A DNA stretch of 64,000 nucleotides from Planctomycetales bacterium 71-10 (GTDB lineage: Bacteria; Planctomycetota; Planctomycetia; Isosphaerales; Isosphaeraceae): NCBI GenBank assembly GCA_001898385.1, contig MKTT01000058.1, positions 1-64,000 of the forward strand, written 5' to 3'. This document shows, one piece after another, positions 57,591 through 64,000 of the stretch (its first letter is position 1; each line of letters starts with the position of its first letter). The notes under the pieces are model-generated. The model ran no database searches and was not told where the DNA came from. It was given only the letters and a program-made list of their open reading frames with translations. Both the position numbers and the translations under genes were made by a program.

Positions 57591-60536
57591 ATGAGCACGC
57601 CCGACGCCGACCCGGAACAGCCCTCGCCCGGGATCCTCCAGCCCTACGCCGAGCCCCCCGCGCCCGAGCCCGCCCCGGCCCCGACGCGATCGGGCCTGGC
57701 GCTGACGGCCCTGATCCCCGACGCCGGCCGCGAGCCCTCGCCGGGCCTGACCGACGCCGAGGCCCAGGCCGCCTGGTGCGCCGTGACGGCGCTGTGGCAC
57801 CCCTCGCTCCTGACGCGGGCCGCAGCGCTGCCCCGCATCGAGTCCCTCGCCGCGCCCACGCCCCCGGAGAAGGACGACGTCCGGCTGGTCGTCGACGGCC
57901 TGCGCGACCGGCTCCCGTCCGGCTACGCCACCCAGGCCGAGGACGCCGGCTCGGTCCTGATGGAGTCGAGCCCCGACCGCGACCGCACCGTCCGCGAGAT
58001 CCAGGAGCGGCTGGGGGTCCACGAGCCCGAGACTCCGCCGGGCGCGGAGGACTTCCTCGCGCTCGGCCTCGTCCGCTGGATGGTCCGCGACCTGACGTCC
58101 TCGATGGGCCGGCCCGACGCCCTGAACGAGGACGCCCTGGCGCGCGAGGCCCTGGCCGCCGCCGACGCCTGGGCCGCCGGCGACGCGGTCGGCGTCGCGC
58201 GCCGGCTGAAGACGGCGTTCGAGATCCTGACCCAGGCCCGCGAGGCCGTCTACTCCGTCGACGCCTACCTCGTCGACCTCTGCCTGCTCGACCCCGCCCT
58301 GCCGGCCGGCGGCGTCGCGGCGATGCTCGCGACGCGGGTCCCGTTCACCTTCCTGGCGTCCGCCCGGTCGGTCGAGGCGCAGGCGAAGCTCGACCCCGAC
58401 GCCATGCCCCGGCTCGGCCAGGCGATCACCGACGGCTGGGCCGACGTGATCGGCGGGACCTACGACGAGGCCGAGGACCCGCTCCTCCCCGTCGAGTCGA
58501 CCCTCTGGCAGTTCCGACGCGGCGGCGAGGTCTACCGCGAGCACCTGGACGAGCGCAACGTCGAGACCTACGCCCGCCGCCGCTTCGGCCTCTGGCCGCA
58601 GGTGCCGCAGCTCTCCCGCCGCTCGGGCTACCGCTTCGCGCTCCACATGGGCCTCGACGGCGGTCGGTTCCCGATCCGTCGCGAGCCCAAGCGGATCTGG
58701 GAGAGCCCCGAAGGATCGAGCCTGGAGACCCTGTTCCGCCTCCCGCTCGCCGCGGACCGCCCCTCGCAGGGGCTGATGTTCCCGTGGAAGCTCGCGGCGA
58801 CCATGAGGGCCGACACCGTCGCCACGCTGCCGATCGTCCACTGGCCGTCGCCCGTGGCCTCGTGGTATCTCGACCTCCGCCGCGCCGCGACGCACTCGCC
58901 GGTGTTCGGCCGGTGGGCCACGGTCGGCGACTACTTCCAGCTCACCGATCGCCCCTACGAGACCTTCCGCCCCGAGCCCGACGAATACACGTCGCCTTAT
59001 CTGGCCCAGGCCGCGATGAGCCGGGAGGACGACCCGGTCTCCCGCTTCGCGACCCACCACCGCCTGCGGGCGCGGCTGGAATCCGCCCGCTGGCTCCGCA
59101 CCCTGGCCAAGGCCGTATCCCTCTCCAAGCCCGACGCGACGGTCGACGCCGACTCCGCCCAGGTCGAGCAGGCCGCAATCGAGGAGGCCGAGGCCGCCGT
59201 CGAGACCCGCCGATACGACGAGGCGGCGACGCGGGCGGACGCCCTGGAGTCCGAATGGGCCGCCGCGCTGGCCGGGGCGATCTCCGGCGAGCCGAGCGGC
59301 GACGCCCGGCCCGGCTACCTGGTCTTCAACCCGATCGCCGTGGCGCGCAAGGTTCCCGTCCTCCTCCCCGACGCCTCGCCCGACCTCCGGCCCGAGGGCG
59401 CGCTCGTCGCCGCGCAGCTCACCGACGAGGGGGTCGTCGCGGTCGTCGACCTCCCCGGCTTCGGCTTCGCCTGGATCCCCCGCGAGACCGCCGCCGACCT
59501 GCCGCCGGCCGAGGCGGGTCGCGTCGCCGCGAACGGATGCGTCATCAAGAACGAGTCGATCGAGGTCGAGTTCGACGAGGCGACCGGCGGCCTCCGCGGG
59601 ATCATGGCGATCGGCGAATCGACCGCGCGCCTCGCCCAGCAGGTCGTCATGACCGGCCTGAAGGGGCCGCAGGGCGAGGCCGCCGCCTCGAAGATGCGGC
59701 GCGAGCGGTTCGAGGTCGAGTTCGCCGGCCCGGCGCTCGTGCAGGCCGTCTCGACGTCGGCCCTGGTCGACCACGCCGGCAAGGCGTTCGCGCAGGTCGA
59801 CCTCCGCTGCCGGCTCTGGGCCGGCCGCCCGATCGCCGAGTTGGAGATGACCGTCCGCGACCTCGACCCGACCTGGGCCGACTGGGCCGCCCGCTCGGAG
59901 CCCTGGTCGCACCACCTGGCCTGCCGGTGGGCCTGGCCCGACGCCTCCTCGATGGTCCGCCGCCTCGCCTTCCTCTCCCCCGAGACGACCCAGGCCGAGC
60001 GGCCCGAATCGCCCGACGCCATCGACGTCTCCACCCGCCGCCAGCGCACCGCCATGCTGTCCGGCGGGCTACCGTACCACAAGAAGGCCGGCGCGAGGAT
60101 GCTCGACACCATCCTCGTCGCCGGGTCGGAAGGGGGGCGGACGTTCCGCCTGGCCGTGGCGCTCGACTCCGAGCACCCGCACCGCCAGGCCCAGGACTTC
60201 CTGACGCCCGCGGTGGCCGTCCCGACCGAGGCCGGCCCGCCGCCGATGGGCGACCGCGGCTGGCTCATGAAGACCGACACCCAGGCCGTCGCCGTCACCC
60301 ACGTCGGCTTCCTCGCCGAGACCTACGACGGCCGCGGCTGGGGGATCGACGTCCATCTGGTCGAGACCGCGGGCTACCACGCACGCTGCCGGGTGCAGTT
60401 CTTCCGCAACCCCACCTGGGCCCGCCAGTACGACCTCCAGGGGGAGGCGATCGGCGACCTCTCCGTCGATGGCGACGCCGTCTGGCTCGACCTCATGGCC
60501 GGGGAATTGTTCCGCGTGGTCGTCGCCTTCGGCTGA
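57591..60536 (+). CDS. Glycoside hydrolase family 38-like (alpha-mannosidase-like) protein
   Basis: 981 residues. The N-terminal 180 residues are Pro/Ala-rich and of unknown fold. The middle (AYLVDLCLLDPAL, LGQAITDGWADVIGGTYDEA, ESTLWQFRRGGEVYREHL, PQVPQLSRRSGYRFALHMGL) follows the GH38/57 order in which a target animal or glycan barrel carries D-G-W and G-G-x-x-x-E segments. The C-terminal half is beta-rich (GYLVFNPIAVARKVPVLLPD, RWAWPDASSMVRRLAFL), like the GH38 sandwich domain. The catalytic Asp cannot be fixed by eye, so it may be a non-catalytic relative. No signal peptide. Confidence 0.55.
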   Translation: MSTPDADPEQPSPGILQPYAEPPAPEPAPAPTRSGLALTALIPDAGREPSPGLTDAEAQAAWCAVTALWHPSLLTRAAALPRIESLAAPTPPEKDDVRLVVDGLRDRLPSGYATQAEDAGSVLMESSPDRDRTVREIQERLGVHEPETPPGAEDFLALGLVRWMVRDLTSSMGRPDALNEDALAREALAAADAWAAGDAVGVARRLKTAFEILTQAREAVYSVDAYLVDLCLLDPALPAGGVAAMLATRVPFTFLASARSVEAQAKLDPDAMPRLGQAITDGWADVIGGTYDEAEDPLLPVESTLWQFRRGGEVYREHLDERNVETYARRRFGLWPQVPQLSRRSGYRFALHMGLDGGRFPIRREPKRIWESPEGSSLETLFRLPLAADRPSQGLMFPWKLAATMRADTVATLPIVHWPSPVASWYLDLRRAATHSPVFGRWATVGDYFQLTDRPYETFRPEPDEYTSPYLAQAAMSREDDPVSRFATHHRLRARLESARWLRTLAKAVSLSKPDATVDADSAQVEQAAIEEAEAAVETRRYDEAATRADALESEWAAALAGAISGEPSGDARPGYLVFNPIAVARKVPVLLPDASPDLRPEGALVAAQLTDEGVVAVVDLPGFGFAWIPRETAADLPPAEAGRVAANGCVIKNESIEVEFDEATGGLRGIMAIGESTARLAQQVVMTGLKGPQGEAAASKMRRERFEVEFAGPALVQAVSTSALVDHAGKAFAQVDLRCRLWAGRPIAELEMTVRDLDPTWADWAARSEPWSHHLACRWAWPDASSMVRRLAFLSPETTQAERPESPDAIDVSTRRQRTAMLSGGLPYHKKAGARMLDTILVAGSEGGRTFRLAVALDSEHPHRQAQDFLTPAVAVPTEAGPPPMGDRGWLMKTDTQAVAVTHVGFLAETYDGRGWGIDVHLVETAGYHARCRVQFFRNPTWARQYDLQGEAIGDLSVDGDAVWLDLMAGELFRVVVAFG

Positions 60537-60652
60537 AAATCCCGAGGGATCTAAGGAACACCGCGGCTCCGCGTCGTTCTAAGATAGGATGGCAGCCGCA
60601 CCGGCGCGGAGCGCCGGGCCGCCGGATCCCCCACGTCTCGCGCGAGGCCGTC

Positions 60653-63600
60653 ATGAAAATGTCCACGCTCGCCCTGCTCGCCGCCGCGTCGCTGGCCGTG
60701 CTCTGCGGGGTCGCCCTCGCATTCCCGGCCGCGGAGGAACCCCGGACCAAGGCCCAGGCCGACGCCCTGATGGCCCAGGGGAACTTCAAGGACGCCTACG
60801 AGACCTACCGGGCCCTCGTCGTCGACCCGGCGACGGCCCCGGGCGAGGTCGAGGATTCCCTGCCTCGCGGGCTTCAATGCCTGGGACAACTCGGCCGGCC
60901 CGACGAGGCGGACGGATTCCTCGAAGGGGCGCTGACGGGCCGCAAGGGGGACGCCCGGACGGCCGTCGCCGCGGCCTCGTGCTACCTGTACCAGGTCATG
61001 CATCAGGGGTTCGTCGTCGCGGGCGAGTTCTCGCGAGGCCGCCAGCACCGGCGGGACGGCCGATACGTCGACGCGACCGACCGCGACCGCGTCCGGGCCC
61101 TCCAGTTGTTGACGCAGGCGATCGATGCCGCGAAGGCCGACCCCGATCGAGCCCGCACGGGCGCATTCTTCCAGTCCCTCGCCGGCGCCCTGGCGTTCGG
61201 CCGGTTCCCGGGCGAGGCGTGGCGGCTCCAGAGCCTGACGGACCTCGCCGCCCTTCCCGACTACGAGGAAGGCTTCCGAGGCCGGTGGGGCGGAGACTCC
61301 CCCGGCGCGCCCGTGGACGCCGACGGCTCGCCCGTCTACTACCGCGTCCCCGAGTCGTTCGAGAAGGCCGCGAACGACGGTGAGCGCTGGCGATGGGCGC
61401 TGGCCCAGGCCGCCGAGGCCGACGCCGGGCTGCTGAACACCGTCCGCATGACCCTCGGCCAGTTCGCCCTGGCGCAGTTCGGGACGCAGACCCTCCAGGG
61501 CGGCCGGTTCGAGCCGATGGACGACGGCGACGATGCGGAGCCGGGCACGAGCGTCTACGGCCTGGAGACGCTGAAGGACGAGGAGACCGTCGCCCGGCTG
61601 GCCTCGGGCGTGAAGCGGTTCGCGCTCCCCGACGAGTTCAATCCCATCAGGATCTTCCAGTCCGTCGTCGACGACCCCAGGACCGGCCAGGCCCAGCAGG
61701 CGACCGAGGCCCTGGCGAACCTGTTCGAGAACCGCCGCCAGTTCGCCCGCGCCGCCGGCTTCTGGAAGCAGGCGTTGGCGAAGTACGGCGATCGGGACGG
61801 CAACTACCAGGCCCGCGTCGACCAGATCGAGAAGCCCTGGGGCCGGTTCGAGGCCGCCTCCACCCACCCCGCCGGCCGGGGGGCTTCCGTCGACTTCTCG
61901 TTCCGCAACGGCCGCAAGGTCCGGTTCGAGGCCCACAAGATCCTCGTCGACAAGCTGCTGAAGGACGTGAAGGACTACATCCGGTCGCGGCCCGCCGAGG
62001 TCGACTGGCAGAAGATCGACGTGAACGACGTCGGCGCCCGGCTGGTCTCGCAGAACCAGGCGCAGTATCGGGGCGAGTCGGTCGCGAAGTGGGAATTGGA
62101 CCTCGACCCGCCGGCCGACCACTTCGACCGCCGCATCGTCGTGACGACCCCGCTCCAGAAGGCCGGCGCGTACCTGCTGACGGCGACGATGGAGGGGGGG
62201 AACGTCGGCCGGGTCGTGGCGTGGGTCGACGACACCGTCCTGGTCCGCAAGCCGATGGACCGGCAGCACCTCTATTTCGCCGCCGACGCCCGCACCGGCT
62301 CGCCCGTCGCCGGGGCCGCGCTGGAGGTCTTCGGCTGGCGGACGAGGCAGGTCGGCCAGGGGAACAGGTTCACCGTCGACGTGATGCAGGCCGACGCCAA
62401 GACCGACGCCGACGGCCAGGTGAGCGTCTCCTCCGTCCAGCCCGACCCGCAGAACGGCGCCTATCAATGGCTGGCGACCGCCAGCACGCCCGACGGCCGC
62501 CTCGCCTACCTGGGCTTCACGCCGATCTGGCCGCTGGAACGGACGACCCAGAGGTTCGATCAGCCCGCGGCGATCGCGATCACCGACCGCCCGGTCTACC
62601 GCCCCGAGCACGCCGTCAAGTTCAAGGCGTGGCTCGGCCGGGCCCGCTACGACGAGCCCGACGCCTCACGCTACGCCGGGGCGCAGGTGCAGGTCCAGAT
62701 CGACAATCCCAAGGGCGAACGAGTTCTGGACAAGGCCCTGAAGGCCGACGCCTACGGCGGCGTCGACGGCGTGCTGGAACTCCCTTCGGACGCGACCCTG
62801 GGCCCCTACCGCATCAACGTCGGCACCATGAACGGGGATATCTTCAATCCCCACGGCGGCGTCTCGTTCCGCGTCGAGGAGTACAAGAAGCCCGAGTTCC
62901 AGGTGAAGGTCGAGGCCCCCGACGAGCCCGTCGCGCTGGGCGAGAAGGTCAAGGCGACCATCAAGGCGGACTACTACTTCGGCGGCCCGGTGACGCAGGG
63001 GACGGTGAAGTACAAGGTGCTCCGGCGCGACGCCGACGACCGCTGGTTCCCGGTCGGCCGCTGGGACTGGCTGTACGGCCCGGGCTACTGGTGGTTCGCG
63101 TCCGACGCCCCGTGGTATCCCGGATGGTCCTCGTGGGGCATGCGCGCCCCGATCGCCTGGTGGTGGCACCGCCCGCAAGGGCCGCCCGAGGTCGTCGCCG
63201 ACGCCGAGGTCCCCATCGGCCCCGACGGCAAGGTCGAGGTCGAGATCGACACCGCATTCGCGAAGGCCGCCCATCCGAACCGCGACCATCGCTATGAAGT
63301 CCAGGCCACCGTCACCGACCAGTCGCGGCGGGCCATCGACGGCAACGGCTCCGTCCTCGTCGCCCGCAAGCCGTTCGCCGTCTACGCCTGGGTCGACCGC
63401 GGCCACTACCGCGCCGGCGACACGATCGAGGCCGAGGTCCGCGCCCAGACGCTCGACCGCAAGCCCGTGGCCGGCGAGGGGACGCTCAAGCTCCTGAAGG
63501 TGACCTACGACGACCAGGGCAAGCCGATCGAGACCCCCGTCGAAACCTGGCCGCTCAAGCTGGACGCCGACGGCCGGGCCCGGCAGCCCATCAAGGCCGC

Positions 63601-64000
63601 CCAGCCCGGCCAGTACCGCATCGCGGCCGTGGTCGACGACGGCAAGGGCCATTCGATCGAGGGGGGCTATCTCGTCACGGTCGCCGGCCAGGGCTTCGAC
63701 GGCGCGCCGTTCCGCTTCGGCGACCTGGAGCTGATCCCCGACAAGAAGGAGTACAAGCCGGGCGACAAGATCCGCCTCCAGATCAACACCGAGCGCGTCG
63801 ACTCCACCGTCCTCCTGTTCCTCCGCCCGTCGAACGGCGTCTACTTCGCGCCGAAGACGATCCGGCTGAAGGGGAAATCGACGACGGTCGACGTGGACGT
63901 CGCGACGGCCGACATGCCCAACCTGTTCGTCGAGGCCCTCACCGTCTCGGACGGCAAGGTCCACGACCAGGCCCGCGACGTCGCCGTCCCGCCCGAGTCG
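60653..64000 (+). CDS. Alpha-2-macroglobulin family protein (C-terminus beyond window)
   Basis: 1116 codons are in the window and the gene runs off the right edge. ATG at 60653; signal peptide LALLAAASLAVLCGVALAFP. A TPR-like N-terminal region (ADALMAQGNFKDAYETYRAL, ATEALANLFENRRQFARAAG) is followed by macroglobulin domains: MG1-like AGAYLLTATMEGG, TGSPVAGAALEVFGWRTRQV, the MG2 hallmark AITDRPVYRPEHAVKFKAWL, FRVEEYKKPEFQVKVEAP, and LELIPDKKEYKPGDKIRLQI. The bait region, the CxEQ thioester and the receptor domain lie further right and are not seen. Bacterial members trap proteases in the periplasm or at the surface. Confidence 0.92.
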   Translation, partial: MKMSTLALLAAASLAVLCGVALAFPAAEEPRTKAQADALMAQGNFKDAYETYRALVVDPATAPGEVEDSLPRGLQCLGQLGRPDEADGFLEGALTGRKGDARTAVAAASCYLYQVMHQGFVVAGEFSRGRQHRRDGRYVDATDRDRVRALQLLTQAIDAAKADPDRARTGAFFQSLAGALAFGRFPGEAWRLQSLTDLAALPDYEEGFRGRWGGDSPGAPVDADGSPVYYRVPESFEKAANDGERWRWALAQAAEADAGLLNTVRMTLGQFALAQFGTQTLQGGRFEPMDDGDDAEPGTSVYGLETLKDEETVARLASGVKRFALPDEFNPIRIFQSVVDDPRTGQAQQATEALANLFENRRQFARAAGFWKQALAKYGDRDGNYQARVDQIEKPWGRFEAASTHPAGRGASVDFSFRNGRKVRFEAHKILVDKLLKDVKDYIRSRPAEVDWQKIDVNDVGARLVSQNQAQYRGESVAKWELDLDPPADHFDRRIVVTTPLQKAGAYLLTATMEGGNVGRVVAWVDDTVLVRKPMDRQHLYFAADARTGSPVAGAALEVFGWRTRQVGQGNRFTVDVMQADAKTDADGQVSVSSVQPDPQNGAYQWLATASTPDGRLAYLGFTPIWPLERTTQRFDQPAAIAITDRPVYRPEHAVKFKAWLGRARYDEPDASRYAGAQVQVQIDNPKGERVLDKALKADAYGGVDGVLELPSDATLGPYRINVGTMNGDIFNPHGGVSFRVEEYKKPEFQVKVEAPDEPVALGEKVKATIKADYYFGGPVTQGTVKYKVLRRDADDRWFPVGRWDWLYGPGYWWFASDAPWYPGWSSWGMRAPIAWWWHRPQGPPEVVADAEVPIGPDGKVEVEIDTAFAKAAHPNRDHRYEVQATVTDQSRRAIDGNGSVLVARKPFAVYAWVDRGHYRAGDTIEAEVRAQTLDRKPVAGEGTLKLLKVTYDDQGKPIETPVETWPLKLDADGRARQPIKAAQPGQYRIAAVVDDGKGHSIEGGYLVTVAGQGFDGAPFRFGDLELIPDKKEYKPGDKIRLQINTERVDSTVLLFLRPSNGVYFAPKTIRLKGKSTTVDVDVATADMPNLFVEALTVSDGKVHDQARDVAVPPES

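Overview
The window looks like a Planctomycetota chromosome, most likely of the Isosphaeraceae type (Paludisphaera/Singulisphaera-like). This is inferred from very high GC, an LEPRxLL-like motif on a giant secreted fibronectin-III protein, a DUF1559 prepilin-like protein with its small lipoprotein partner, a PEP-CTERM protein, the methanofuran enzyme MfnB, and a bacterial proteasome homologue (Anbu) next to a transglutaminase-like gene. I found no convincing tRNA or rRNA gene.

Layout. (1) 1-7796, minus: C-terminally incomplete giant protein with an NPCBM carbohydrate-binding module, two further beta-sandwich modules and about 23 FN3 repeats. (2) 7797-8590: noncoding, partly AT-rich, with nested stem-loops. 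(3) About 8460-33030: a mobile island of phage or satellite type. It carries about 35 mostly unknown small genes, many chained by ATGA/TTGA/GTGA/CTGA overlaps. Recognisable parts are an N6-adenine DNA methyltransferase, a GNAT acetyltransferase, a CHC2-type zinc-finger protein, a terminase large subunit whose P-loop is split by a 418-residue homing intein, an RNase H-like gene broken by a stop and a frameshift, a gene cut by an amber codon, a DUF4238 protein, an AT-rich repeat region upstream of a possible replication gene, an excisionase-like HTH protein and a tyrosine integrase. No portal, capsid or tail genes are visible. A short palindrome, consensus GTGAATAgCGATATTCC, recurs five times in the island's non-genic joints. 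The integrase end abuts a CAP-domain lipoprotein gene that loses similarity just after its conserved HRKNIL, which suggests the insertion point.

(4) 33.0-64 kb: ordinary host chromosome. It holds a DEDDh exonuclease-WYL fusion, mfnB, an ALDH7-type dehydrogenase, an SGNH hydrolase, Anbu/transglutaminase, an NtrC-type regulator, a SAM methyltransferase, a secreted FAD oxidoreductase, DUF1559 plus lipoprotein, an esterase-like alpha/beta hydrolase, a thioredoxin-fold protein without redox cysteines, a PEP-CTERM protein, a pabB-pabC-nif3 operon, a TIM-barrel epimerase-like protein, a YceH family protein, a GH38-like protein, and an alpha-2-macroglobulin running off the right edge. Two 69-bp palindromic elements and a 37-bp direct repeat with a 34-bp gap lie between genes.

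How it fits together. In the island, terminase, methyltransferase, primase-like finger protein, candidate rep gene with iteron-like repeats, and integrase suggest an integrated element able to replicate and be packaged but lacking its own virion genes, at least in this window. The host flank is a mix of envelope or secreted proteins and folate/C1 metabolism.
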